DNA from: Clostridiales bacterium
GTDB taxonomy: Bacteria > Bacillota > Clostridia > Oscillospirales > Acutalibacteraceae
Assembly (NCBI GenBank): GCA_021199275.1
Contig: JAJQIJ010000001.1
Location: forward strand, 26,373-90,372
DNA: 64,000 nucleotides
Direction of reading: 5' to 3'
The position numbers and the translations under genes are program-made. The notes below the pieces were generated by a model. It searched no databases and was not told where the DNA came from. It worked only from the letters and a program-made list of their open reading frames with translations. Shown here piece after piece: positions 38,304-47,643 of this stretch (position 1 is the first letter of the stretch; every line of letters starts with the position of its first letter).

Positions 38304-38762
38304 ATGAACGAAAACAGGCAGGCAAAGATACTTGAAATCATAAAAAAGCACAAGGTGAAAACACAAGGCGAGCTGCGCGACTGGCTTTATAAAGAGGGGT
38401 TTGACGTGACGCAGGCCACTATTTCGCGCGACATAAGGCAGTTGTCGCTTGTAAAAGAACTTTCAGGCGGCGACTATGTTTACACGGCCCACCCGCGCGC
38501 AAAAGGCGCCGAGCCGGGCAATTCCGCACCGCTTTATAAAAATTCGGTTGTCAGCGTTGAAAGCGCCGGGAACATGCTGTGCATAAAATGCCCTTCAGGC
38601 ATGGCAAACGCCGCGTGCGTCACTATAGACGCTTATTATTCAGACAGAATGGTGGGCTCAATAGCGGGCGACGACACCATATTTATTCTTTGCAGCACAC
38701 AGGAAAATGCGAACGCTTTCAAAGCAGAATTGGAGAAGCTGTTCAATGTTAAAAACACTTAA
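38304..38762 (+). CDS. argR: Arginine repressor (start revised)
   Basis: NRQAKILEIIKKHKVKTQGELRDWL, ATISRDIRQLSLVK, VGSIAGDDTIFI. Confidence 0.94.
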   Translation: MNENRQAKILEIIKKHKVKTQGELRDWLYKEGFDVTQATISRDIRQLSLVKELSGGDYVYTAHPRAKGAEPGNSAPLYKNSVVSVESAGNMLCIKCPSGMANAACVTIDAYYSDRMVGSIAGDDTIFILCSTQENANAFKAELEKLFNVKNT

Positions 38763-40416
38763 AATAGAAAATATAGCGGTAATAGAAAGCGCTGAAATTG
38801 AATTTGCAGCGGGGCTTAATATTCTGACAGGTGAAACCGGCGCCGGCAAGTCCATTGTGGTTGACGCCATAAATGCAATTTTGGGCGAACGAACTTCAAA
38901 AGAGCTTGTCAGAAGCGGCGCAGACTATGCTTTTGTTTCGGCTTATTTTGACAATGTCGGCGAAGAAGCGCAGCGGGTTTTAGACGAGCTTGGCATTGAA
39001 AAAAGCGGCTGTGAGCTGCTTATAACGCGAAAAATTTATGCCGCGGGCAAAACTGTGTGCAAAATAAACGGCTTTCAGGCCACGGCAGCCATGCTCAAAA
39101 GGGTGGCGGGCAGCTTGGTAAACATTCACGGCCAGCACGACAGCCAGGCACTTTTAGACCCGCAGCGGCACACGGCATATCTTGACATGCTTTCAAAAAA
39201 CAAAGCTGTATATGACGCATATAAAGATAGTTTTCACAGGCTGATTTCGGTAAGGCGGCGGCTCAAAGCGCTGGCGCTTGACGAAGACAGCAAAGACAGG
39301 CAGCTTGAACTTTTAAATTACCAAATAAAAGAGCTTGAAGACGCGCAGATAGTGCCCGGCGAAAGGCAAGAGCTTTTAAAGAAAAAGGCGCTTTTTGATT
39401 CGTCAGAGCAAATAAAGCTTGCCCTTGAAGAAGTCAAAGCCGGCATTTTGGGCGGTGTTGACATGGGCGGCGTGCTTGGCGCGGTAACAGACATAAAAGG
39501 CGCGCTTTCTGCGCTCAGGGTAAAAAGCGGCGAAGCCGAAAGCATGCTGTCAATGCTTGAGGAAGCGGGCGAAATACTGCACGAAGTCGCCCGCAAGGCT
39601 GAAGCTGAAAGCGACGCCACTTATTTTGACAGCAATGAAAGAGACAATGTGGAAGCGCGGCTGCAAGAGCTGTTCAGCCTTGGCAAAAAATACGGCGAAA
39701 GCGAAGAGGAAATGCTGGCGTTTTTGAGCGAAGCGGTTAAAAAGCGCGACGCCATACTTTACAGCGACGAAGAGCTTGAAAAGCTCAATGCCGAATATGA
39801 CAAATGCTATGCTGACGCTTTGCAGAAAGCAGCTGCGCTCAGCAGCGAAAGGCAAAAGGTGGCAGGCGAATTTGAAAAAGCGGTGAAAGCCGAGCTGCAG
39901 TTTCTGGAAATGCCGAAAATCAGCTTCAAGGTCAGCTTTTCAAAAGGAAATCTTTCATCTGCGGGCATTGATAAGGTTGAATTTCTGATTTCGGCAAACC
40001 CGGGAGAGGCTGAAAAGCCGCTGTCTAAAATAGCGTCCGGCGGCGAACTTTCAAGAATAATGCTGGCGTTTAAAAATATTCTTGCACGCGCAGACACCAT
40101 AGGCACTTTGATTTTTGACGAAATTGACACCGGCGTTTCCGGCAAGGCAAGCGGAAAAATAGGGCTGAAGCTCAAGTCTGTTTCAAAAGAAACGCAGGTA
40201 ATAGCCGTAACGCATTCGGCACAGATAGCCGCCGCGGCAGACAGGCATTTGCTTATTGAAAAAGAGTTTAAGTCAGGCAAAACATATACAAAGGTGACTG
40301 CCCTGACTTTTGATGAACGTGTGCATGAACTTGCCAGAATTATGGGCGGGTTAAATATAACCGAATCGCTTTTGCAAAGCGCACGGGAGCTGTTGGAAAA
40401 TTCAGCCGGCATGTAA
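38746..40416 (+). CDS. recN: DNA repair protein RecN (start revised)
   Basis: MLKTLKIENIAVIES, GETGAGKSIVVDAI, LIFDEIDTGVSGKAS. Confidence 0.95.
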   Translation: MLKTLKIENIAVIESAEIEFAAGLNILTGETGAGKSIVVDAINAILGERTSKELVRSGADYAFVSAYFDNVGEEAQRVLDELGIEKSGCELLITRKIYAAGKTVCKINGFQATAAMLKRVAGSLVNIHGQHDSQALLDPQRHTAYLDMLSKNKAVYDAYKDSFHRLISVRRRLKALALDEDSKDRQLELLNYQIKELEDAQIVPGERQELLKKKALFDSSEQIKLALEEVKAGILGGVDMGGVLGAVTDIKGALSALRVKSGEAESMLSMLEEAGEILHEVARKAEAESDATYFDSNERDNVEARLQELFSLGKKYGESEEEMLAFLSEAVKKRDAILYSDEELEKLNAEYDKCYADALQKAAALSSERQKVAGEFEKAVKAELQFLEMPKISFKVSFSKGNLSSAGIDKVEFLISANPGEAEKPLSKIASGGELSRIMLAFKNILARADTIGTLIFDEIDTGVSGKASGKIGLKLKSVSKETQVIAVTHSAQIAAAADRHLLIEKEFKSGKTYTKVTALTFDERVHELARIMGGLNITESLLQSARELLENSAGM

Positions 40417-40448
40417 ATATATTCAAAATACATATTTAGGAGGACAAA

Positions 40449-41672
40449 ATGGGTATTTATGAAGAATTAAAGGAACGCGGCTTAATAGCGCAGGTGACTG
40501 ACGAAGAAGCCGTAAGGCAGCTTGTAAACAACGGGAAAGCATTATTTTATATCGGCTTTGACCCCACTGCGGATTCGCTGCATGTGGGGCATTTTATGGC
40601 GCTTACTCTTATGAAAAGGTTGCAAGAGGCGGGCAACACCCCCATTGCGCTTTTGGGCGGCGGCACAGCCATGGTGGGCGACCCGAGCGGTAAAACAGAC
40701 ATGCGCAAAATGCTTTCCAAAGAAAATCTTGACTATAACTGCGAATGCATAAAAAAGCAAATGCAGCGCTTTATTGATTTTTCAGACGGCAGGGCCATAG
40801 TGGTTAATAATGCAGACTGGCTAAGGCAGCTCAATTATGTTGATTTCCTGCGCGATGTGGGCGCATGCTTTTCGGTTAACAGAATGCTGACGGCAGAATG
40901 CTATAAGCTTCGCCTTGAAAGGGGGCTTACCTTTCTTGAATTCAACTATATGATTATGCAAAGCTATGACTTTTACATGCTTTACAAAAAATACGGCTGC
41001 AATTTACAGTTCGGCGGCGACGACCAGTGGTCAAACATGATAGGCGGCATGGAACTTGTGCGCAGAAAAGCAGGCGACGGCAGCGCCAACGCCATGACAA
41101 TAACCCTGCTGCTTACGGCAGACGGCAAAAAAATGGGCAAAACCGAAAAGGGCACGGTGTGGCTTGACGAAAACAAAACGCCGCCTTATGAATTTTACCA
41201 ATATTGGCGCAATGTTGACGACGCTGACGTAATAAGATTCATGAAAATGATTACATTTATACCGCTTGACGAAATAAAGCAGTATGAAAAGCTTCAGGGC
41301 AGCGAGCTAAACGCGGCCAAGGAAGTTCTTGCATTTGAAATTACAAAGCTTGTGCACGGGCAGGAAAAGGCGCAGGCGGCGCAGGCAGCGGCGCGGGCGC
41401 TGTTCGGCGGCGGAAAAGACAATTCCGACATGCCGGCAACCGCTCTCACCCAGGCAGATTTCACCGGCGGCCAAGTCACGGTTGTTGAACTCATGTTAAA
41501 AGCAAACATGATTAAGTCAAGGGGCGAAGGCAGGCGCCTTATTGAACAGGGCGGCGTGTCAGTCGGCGAGCACAAGGTGGCAGACCCTTTTGAAGCCCTT
41601 TCCGAAAGCGACTTTCAAAATGAAATAATAATCAGAAAAGGCAAAAAAGTATTTCATAAATTCACATTGTGA
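40449..41672 (+). CDS. tyrS: Tyrosyl-tRNA synthetase
   Basis: YIGFDPTADSLHVGHFMAL, GKKMGKTEKG (KMSKS-like), C-terminal S4. Confidence 0.95.
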   Translation: MGIYEELKERGLIAQVTDEEAVRQLVNNGKALFYIGFDPTADSLHVGHFMALTLMKRLQEAGNTPIALLGGGTAMVGDPSGKTDMRKMLSKENLDYNCECIKKQMQRFIDFSDGRAIVVNNADWLRQLNYVDFLRDVGACFSVNRMLTAECYKLRLERGLTFLEFNYMIMQSYDFYMLYKKYGCNLQFGGDDQWSNMIGGMELVRRKAGDGSANAMTITLLLTADGKKMGKTEKGTVWLDENKTPPYEFYQYWRNVDDADVIRFMKMITFIPLDEIKQYEKLQGSELNAAKEVLAFEITKLVHGQEKAQAAQAAARALFGGGKDNSDMPATALTQADFTGGQVTVVELMLKANMIKSRGEGRRLIEQGGVSVGEHKVADPFEALSESDFQNEIIIRKGKKVFHKFTL

Positions 41673-41757
41673 TTTTTCACAAACCCGGCTTTTGCGGCGG
41701 CAGACGCCGGCATGCGGCGCAAAAAACAAAAAAACAATATTTTCCACCATATAAATA

Positions 41758-41786
41758 TTGAAGTTTTTTGCAGAATTTTGTAAAAT
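41758..41786 (+). promoter_or_regulatory. Candidate promoter for the MBOAT operon
   Basis: TTGAAG-17-TAAAAT. Confidence 0.5.
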
Positions 41787-41857
41787 ATACAGACGGCGGG
41801 CGCTTGAAATTTGCTTTGCCCTGCCGTTTCAGACATATAGAAAGTGTAATTTCGTTT

Positions 41858-43249
41858 ATGGTATTCAGTTCGCAAATATTTCTGTTTGTCTTTTTGCCTG
41901 CGGTATTTTTGCTTTATTGCATAATACCGAACTTAAAGCTGAAAAACCTGCTGCTTGTTGCGGCGGGGCTGGTGTTTTATGCATGGGGCGAGCCATATGC
42001 GGTTATTTTAATGGTGGTTTCAATATTAATAAACCACTTTGCCGCCATTGCCATAAGTAAATCAAAATTTGCAAAGTGCATTTTAACGTTAGACATTGTT
42101 TATAATGTGGCGGTAATAGCGGTGTTTAAATATCTGGCGCCCAGCGTAAACGCCATAGCCCAAAGCACGGTGCTGAACATAAGCCTGCCAATAGGCATTT
42201 CGTTTTTCACCTTTCAAATGATGTCTTATGTAATCGACGTTTACAGAGATAAAAGCACGGTTTCAAAAAACTTTGTAAACACCATGCTTTACATTTCGTT
42301 TTTTCCGCAGCTTATTGCAGGGCCCATAGTCAAATATCACGACATTGCAGCGCAGCTTGAACACAGGCGCCATGACGCGGGGCAGATATATTCCGGAATT
42401 AAAAGATTTGTTTTTGGGCTGTTTAAAAAGGTGGTAATAGCTGACGCCGTTGCCGTTATTGCAGATATTACATTTGAAAGCGACAGCATATCTTCGCTTT
42501 CGGCATTTACGGTTTTTGCGTCTGTTATATCATATACATTACAGATTTATTTTGACTTTTCGGGCTACAGCGACATGGCTATAGGCATGGGCAGAATGTT
42601 TGGCTTTGAATTTCCCGAAAATTTCAACATGCCTTACACATCAGGCTCTATGCGTGAATTTTGGCGGCGCTGGCATATTTCTTTGTCCACATGGTTTAAG
42701 GAATATGTTTACATACCGCTGGGCGGCAACAGAAAAGGAAAAGTCAGAACTGTTTTTAACAAAATAATTGTGTTCGCCCTTACAGGCATTTGGCACGGCG
42801 CAAACCTTACGTTTTTGCTGTGGGGGCTTATTCACGGCTTTTTCATGCTGCTGGAAGAAACCGGCTTTTCACGCTTTTTAAAAAAGCACCGCATTGCGGC
42901 GCATATTTATGTGCTGGCTGTGGTGACTTTAAGCTTTGCCCTGTTCAGGGCTGACAATGTAACGTCTGCGGCGCTGATATTTAAACAGCTGTTTACAGGC
43001 TTTGGCAGCGCTTGGGCAGAAAGCACGGCGGTGACACTGAGCTTATTTTCGCCTTATAACATAACGGTTATAATAGCAGGCGTGCTGATGTCTTTGTCTG
43101 TAATAAAAAAAGCGGCTGCTGCATTCAAGGCGCGCGCGCCCAAAATTTATGCCGTGGCTGAAGCCGGCGTTTGCCTTGTGGCTTTCATATATACTTTAAG
43201 CGCGGTTGTTTCAAGTGATTACAGCCCGTTTATATATTTTCAGTTTTAA
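41858..43249 (+). CDS. MBOAT-family O-acyltransferase (AlgI/PatA-like; start revised)
   Basis: MVFSSQIFLFVFLPAVFLLYC, FDFSGYSDMAIGMGRMFGFEFPENFNMPY, GIWHGANLTFLLWGLIHG. Confidence 0.93.
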   Translation: MVFSSQIFLFVFLPAVFLLYCIIPNLKLKNLLLVAAGLVFYAWGEPYAVILMVVSILINHFAAIAISKSKFAKCILTLDIVYNVAVIAVFKYLAPSVNAIAQSTVLNISLPIGISFFTFQMMSYVIDVYRDKSTVSKNFVNTMLYISFFPQLIAGPIVKYHDIAAQLEHRRHDAGQIYSGIKRFVFGLFKKVVIADAVAVIADITFESDSISSLSAFTVFASVISYTLQIYFDFSGYSDMAIGMGRMFGFEFPENFNMPYTSGSMREFWRRWHISLSTWFKEYVYIPLGGNRKGKVRTVFNKIIVFALTGIWHGANLTFLLWGLIHGFFMLLEETGFSRFLKKHRIAAHIYVLAVVTLSFALFRADNVTSAALIFKQLFTGFGSAWAESTAVTLSLFSPYNITVIIAGVLMSLSVIKKAAAAFKARAPKIYAVAEAGVCLVAFIYTLSAVVSSDYSPFIYFQF

Positions 43250-43277
43250 AGCAAAAGCTTTGAAAGGGGGGGCTAAA

Positions 43278-44711
43278 ATGGCGAAAATATTTAAAAAAAT
43301 ATATATTGCAATATTTATTGCAATACTCGTTACCCCCTGCGCCGCTTTCTCTGTTTCAGGCAGCAGTGCAGAGCTGCCTGTTCTTGTTGAAGACAGCGGG
43401 CTAAACACAGACTTTTCCGGCGAAGCCGAAGACGCGTTTGAAAGCAATATGCCGCTTAAAGACGAAATGATTACGCTGAACAGCCTGATTAAAAGCAAAG
43501 TTTTCAAGTCTGAAAGCGCAAATGTCATAACAGGCAGCGGCGGCCAGCTGTTTTACAGCGAAACTACAGACGACTATATCAATGCAAGCCAAATGAGCGC
43601 GCGCGAAATATTCAGCAGTGCAAAAACACTTGCGCTTATTTCAGAATATTGCCAAAGTCAGGGCGCAGGCTTTACGTTTGCCGCGGTGTCTAATAAAAAT
43701 TCCGTGCTGGGCGAATATATGCCGTATAATTTTGTACAAGGCAGCGGCGGTAATCTTGAAAACCTTTCCGGCGCGCTGTCTGACATGGGCGTAAATCAGG
43801 CAGAAATATACGGCGCGCTGACCAATGCCGAAAACCGCGACAGCCTTTACTATAAAACAGACACGCACTGGAATTCTTACGGCGCATATATAGGCTTTTC
43901 ACAAATAATAAGTTCGCTTGGCGCCGCAATGCCGCAAGAGCTTGCAAATTTGACTGAAGCTGATTTTGAAACTGCAAATGGGCGCAGTACAGACCTTTCG
44001 TCATTACTTTTCACGGCGCTTGACTTACAAGAAAGTTCTTTGCAGCTGAAAAACAGCGAATTTCTTACAGATAAAATAAAAATAACCATAAGGGGCGCAG
44101 ACACAACAGACACCGTAAAGCTCTTGGCTCAGATTGACGACAAGGACGAAGACTTTTCGCAGATAAAAACCACCTGCGCCGCTTCAGGCGCAAACGGCAG
44201 TCTTTTAATGTTGCGCGACTCGTTTTGCCGCGCGATGCTGCCATATTTTGCATATACATATAAAGAGGCGCTGTTTTTAAAAAGCGCCGAGCTTAACGCT
44301 TACATATATGATTTGGCTGAATATGACGACTTTGTTTATGAAATAGTTGAAAGAAATTTAGAAAACATAATTGAAAGCCGCCAGCTTATTCCCGCACCTG
44401 AAAGGGAGCTGGGCGAGGTTTCGCTTGAAAATCAAAACGGCGGCACCATTACGGCAAACACAGACTATTCTGATTATGTTATGATAAGCGGCGAAATTGA
44501 CGCCGGTTATATAAGCGACGACAGCTGTATTTACATTCGCCTGACTGATTCTCAAACAAATGAAAGCCGCTGCTATGAAGCTTTCCCAGCCCAGTCAGAC
44601 GGCGGCGTTTTGCAATATTACATGACTCTGCCCGCCGCAGAACAGGCCCAATATTATGCCGAACTTATTGTAGACAGCGCAGTTGTTGCAACTGCTGAAA
44701 TTTCATTTTGA
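43278..44711 (+). CDS. DHHW/AlgX-like putative acetyltransferase partner (start revised)
   Basis: Signal/TM N-terminus; YYKTDTHWNSYGAYIGF; next to MBOAT. Confidence 0.82.
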   Translation: MAKIFKKIYIAIFIAILVTPCAAFSVSGSSAELPVLVEDSGLNTDFSGEAEDAFESNMPLKDEMITLNSLIKSKVFKSESANVITGSGGQLFYSETTDDYINASQMSAREIFSSAKTLALISEYCQSQGAGFTFAAVSNKNSVLGEYMPYNFVQGSGGNLENLSGALSDMGVNQAEIYGALTNAENRDSLYYKTDTHWNSYGAYIGFSQIISSLGAAMPQELANLTEADFETANGRSTDLSSLLFTALDLQESSLQLKNSEFLTDKIKITIRGADTTDTVKLLAQIDDKDEDFSQIKTTCAASGANGSLLMLRDSFCRAMLPYFAYTYKEALFLKSAELNAYIYDLAEYDDFVYEIVERNLENIIESRQLIPAPERELGEVSLENQNGGTITANTDYSDYVMISGEIDAGYISDDSCIYIRLTDSQTNESRCYEAFPAQSDGGVLQYYMTLPAAEQAQYYAELIVDSAVVATAEISF

Positions 44712-44725
44712 AAAGGGGAAAACAC

Positions 44726-45349
44726 ATGAAAAAATTTATATGCTTATTGCTTGCCGCGTTAATGTGCGCTGTGGTTTTCACTTCGTGCAGCACTGCTGCC
44801 GAACAGGAAGACGCCACTGAAAGTACGACTGAAAGCACGACTGAAAGTACAACGGAAAGCACAACCGCCACCACAACAACCACAACCACCACAACGACTA
44901 AGGCTGCCACCACCACAACCACGGCGGCAGCTTCAGCAAACAGCATTTTTGAGCTTTCCTATAATTCAAAAACAGTTTTGCCGGGCGAAGATATGCAAGA
45001 CGTGCTGGGCAAAATAGGCAACCCGTCGTCAGAGCCGTATGAAAGCTATAGCTGCATGGACACGGGGTATGACCTTATTTATACATATTCGGGCTTTGAG
45101 CTTGAATCTTTTGTAGACGAAAAGGGCAACGAAACGCTTATAAACATAAACATAACGTCGTCAAAGGTAAAAACCGCAGCGGGTGTAAAGGTTGGCATGA
45201 AAACGTCAGACGCAATTAAAGCATGCGGCGTTTCATTTAGTGAAGACGACGGGATTTACACCTATAAAAAGGGCGATTACAGAATAAAAATTTATGACGA
45301 CGGCAGCGGAAAAGTAGAACAAATTTTCATTGAATCAACGCTTTATTAA
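44726..45349 (+). CDS. Lipoprotein with Thr-rich linker
   Basis: Lipobox VVFTSC; TESTTESTTESTTATTTTTTTTTTKAATTTTT linker then globular domain. Confidence 0.8.
   Translation: MKKFICLLLAALMCAVVFTSCSTAAEQEDATESTTESTTESTTESTTATTTTTTTTTTKAATTTTTAAASANSIFELSYNSKTVLPGEDMQDVLGKIGNPSSEPYESYSCMDTGYDLIYTYSGFELESFVDEKGNETLININITSSKVKTAAGVKVGMKTSDAIKACGVSFSEDDGIYTYKKGDYRIKIYDDGSGKVEQIFIESTLY
44815..44930 (+). repeat. Low-complexity ACN/12-bp tandem repeat coding for Thr-rich linker
   Basis: (gaaagcacgact)n followed by (acaacc)n. Confidence 0.85.
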
Positions 45350-45435
45350 TGCCGTTTGCAAAAGACCGCCACAATGGCGGACGGCGGAATTTTCTGTCAA
45401 AACTATATTTGTTAATATAATAGGGGGACATAAAC

Positions 45436-47058
45436 ATGAAAAACTTAATGAAATTTCTAATTGCAGCGGCTGTCTTTACGGCGGCGCTTACATGCGGCGC
45501 GTCAATATCCGCGTTTGCGCAGGGCTCTGACTCCGGCACAGAGCTTACCCAGCAGGAAACGGCTGAGGCGCCCGAAACGACAGTCAGCGAATATGCAAAC
45601 AACACAACCGCGCTGCGCGTTGCGCTGTCGTCAGACGAATGCGACGGCTATGAAGTTGCATATTCATCAAACAGCGACATGAGTTCAAAAACCGTTATTA
45701 ATGCAAAATACGGCGCTTCAAATGTTAAAATTTCAGACCTGTCCCCGGGTACATATTATTATGTAAAAGCAAGGGCATATGTTGTAAACGACGGCGTTTA
45801 CACTTACGGCAGCTGGAGCAGCAAGCTAAAGCTTGCCACCAAGCCCGAAGCAGTTGAGCTTTCATTTAAAGCGCGCAGCACCGAAGCCATTCGTGTGACT
45901 TATACCGAAACAAAATGCGGCGGTTACCAAATAAGATATTCCAAAAACAGCAACATGACGTCTGCAAAATATATAACCAAATCATCAAGCAGCAGCGAAG
46001 CTAAAATTTCAGGGCTGAAGTCAGGCACCAAATATTATATACAGATAAGGGCGTTCAGGAAGGTAAACGGCGAATATATTTATTCGGCATGGAGCAATAA
46101 GGTGTCAAACATCACCAAGCCCGCGAAAGTCACTGTTTCTTCGCTTACCACCCCGTCTCAAACTTCGCTGAAAGTAAAATGGGGCGGTGTAACATGCACG
46201 GGCTACCAGGTGCAATACAGCAAAAGCAGCACGTTTTCTTCCAAAAAAAGCGTTTATGTAAAAGACGCGAAATCTGTAAAGCTGTCGTCTCTTACGGCGG
46301 GCGAAACATATTATGTGCGCGTCAGGGCTTATAAGACATATGACGGCACAAAATATTACGGCGAATGGAGCAGCGTTAAAAAGCAAAAGGTGTATAAAAC
46401 AAAGAAAATTGTGCTTTCAACCACAATACAGTCGTCTGCAAGCTGGGCCTCGTCGTCTCTTACCACCATTTCAAGCGGCAAACAGGTAAGGCTTATAACC
46501 AAAACCGGAAACTGGTATAAGGTAAAATGCGGCGACTACACGGGCTATGTTTATAACTTGGCATTTAACAAGTCAGGCTCGTCAAACCTGAAACGCGCCA
46601 ACATAAACACAAGCAATTATAAAACATATCTTGACGACATTATTTTCAGCGTTGGCAAGGGCAGATATGACCTGTACACCTATGCCGTTAACCATATGAG
46701 CTATTCATATTCCAAAATTTCGGCAGCTCAAAGAAATGCCAATATCAATTCGCTTGCAAAGGTTGAAAGCAATGAAGCCGAACTTACGGCAGTTGCCTTA
46801 AAACAGCAAGGCGGCATTTGCTATAACTTTGCCGCGCTTACGAAAACTTTGCTTGAACGCGCCGGTTATGACGTGCAGTATATTTACGGCAAAAACAAAA
46901 ACGGCAGCCACTGCTGGGTTATAATCAACACGTCTGACGGTTACAGGCACATAGACGCCGTAAGAAAAGCATATCTTTATACAGACAAGCAAATGAAAAG
47001 CTCGTCAAACACCAAAGATTTTTCATGGACTGCCTCGTCATACCCAAAATGCGTTTAA
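45436..47058 (+). CDS. Secreted multidomain protein: FN3-like repeats, SH3-like domain, transglutaminase-like domain
   Basis: Signal peptide; three YSxxSxM...Y(Y)VxxRAY FN3-like units; WYKVKCGDYTGYVYN SH3b; GGICYNFAALTKTLL...GSHCWVII...YRHIDAV. Confidence 0.85.
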   Translation: MKNLMKFLIAAAVFTAALTCGASISAFAQGSDSGTELTQQETAEAPETTVSEYANNTTALRVALSSDECDGYEVAYSSNSDMSSKTVINAKYGASNVKISDLSPGTYYYVKARAYVVNDGVYTYGSWSSKLKLATKPEAVELSFKARSTEAIRVTYTETKCGGYQIRYSKNSNMTSAKYITKSSSSSEAKISGLKSGTKYYIQIRAFRKVNGEYIYSAWSNKVSNITKPAKVTVSSLTTPSQTSLKVKWGGVTCTGYQVQYSKSSTFSSKKSVYVKDAKSVKLSSLTAGETYYVRVRAYKTYDGTKYYGEWSSVKKQKVYKTKKIVLSTTIQSSASWASSSLTTISSGKQVRLITKTGNWYKVKCGDYTGYVYNLAFNKSGSSNLKRANINTSNYKTYLDDIIFSVGKGRYDLYTYAVNHMSYSYSKISAAQRNANINSLAKVESNEAELTAVALKQQGGICYNFAALTKTLLERAGYDVQYIYGKNKNGSHCWVIINTSDGYRHIDAVRKAYLYTDKQMKSSSNTKDFSWTASSYPKCV

Positions 47059-47070
47059 TTAAAACAATAA

Positions 47071-47101
47071 AAAGCCCGCCGTTTAAAACGGCGGGCTTTT
47101 T
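47071..47101 (+). terminator. Intrinsic terminator after the transglutaminase-like gene
   Basis: AAAGCCCGCCGTTT-A-AAACGGCGGGCTTTTTT. Confidence 0.88.
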
Positions 47102-47147
47102 TGCAGTGAAATTTAAGGGGCAGTGTAAAAAAATGCCGGCTTAAAAA

Positions 47148-47465
47148 TTATTGCAATGCGTCTTCAACAGCGTCACCCACGTCGTCCACAGCGCTGCCCG
47201 CGCCGTCTGCTGCGTCGTCAACTGCGTTTCCTATGTCTGAAGCGGCTTCGCTGGCGTTATCTGACGCGTCTGTGGCAAGGTCGTTCGCATTGCTTTCTAT
47301 AGTGTTGTCTGTGGTGCTTGATACGTCAGTAGATTCATTTGCAGTTGTAGACGGCGTTGTTGTCGTGGTGGTGTTTGCCGAATCGGCGTCGCTGTTTGCG
47401 CACCCGGCAAATGCAAGACACACCATGGCTAATGTAAGCGCAATAACTAAAATTTTGCTTTTCAT
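47148..47465 (-). CDS. Small Asp/Ala-rich lipoprotein
   Basis: Lipobox CLAFAGC; Thr/Ser spacer; amphipathic NAVDDAADGAGSAVDDVGDAVEDAL. Confidence 0.7.
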   Translation of the reverse strand: MKSKILVIALTLAMVCLAFAGCANSDADSANTTTTTTPSTTANESTDVSSTTDNTIESNANDLATDASDNASEAASDIGNAVDDAADGAGSAVDDVGDAVEDALQ

Positions 47466-47643
47466 AATTTTCTGCCTTTCTGTCCGCTTTTTGTTCGCAC
47501 CGCCCGCGGACAGAGCCTGTGCGCAAAGCCCGCATGCTTGTTTTGGCGGGCCCTTTCAATATTATGCCACAGCATAATATTTATATTCATATATTTTGAA
47601 AATTCAGCAGCTTTTATTGAAAAACTGCGGCATTTCAATTAAG

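Noticed and set aside
44665-44946. 93-aa minus-strand ORF with poly-Val
   Set aside because: Direct antisense consequence of the Thr codon repeat.
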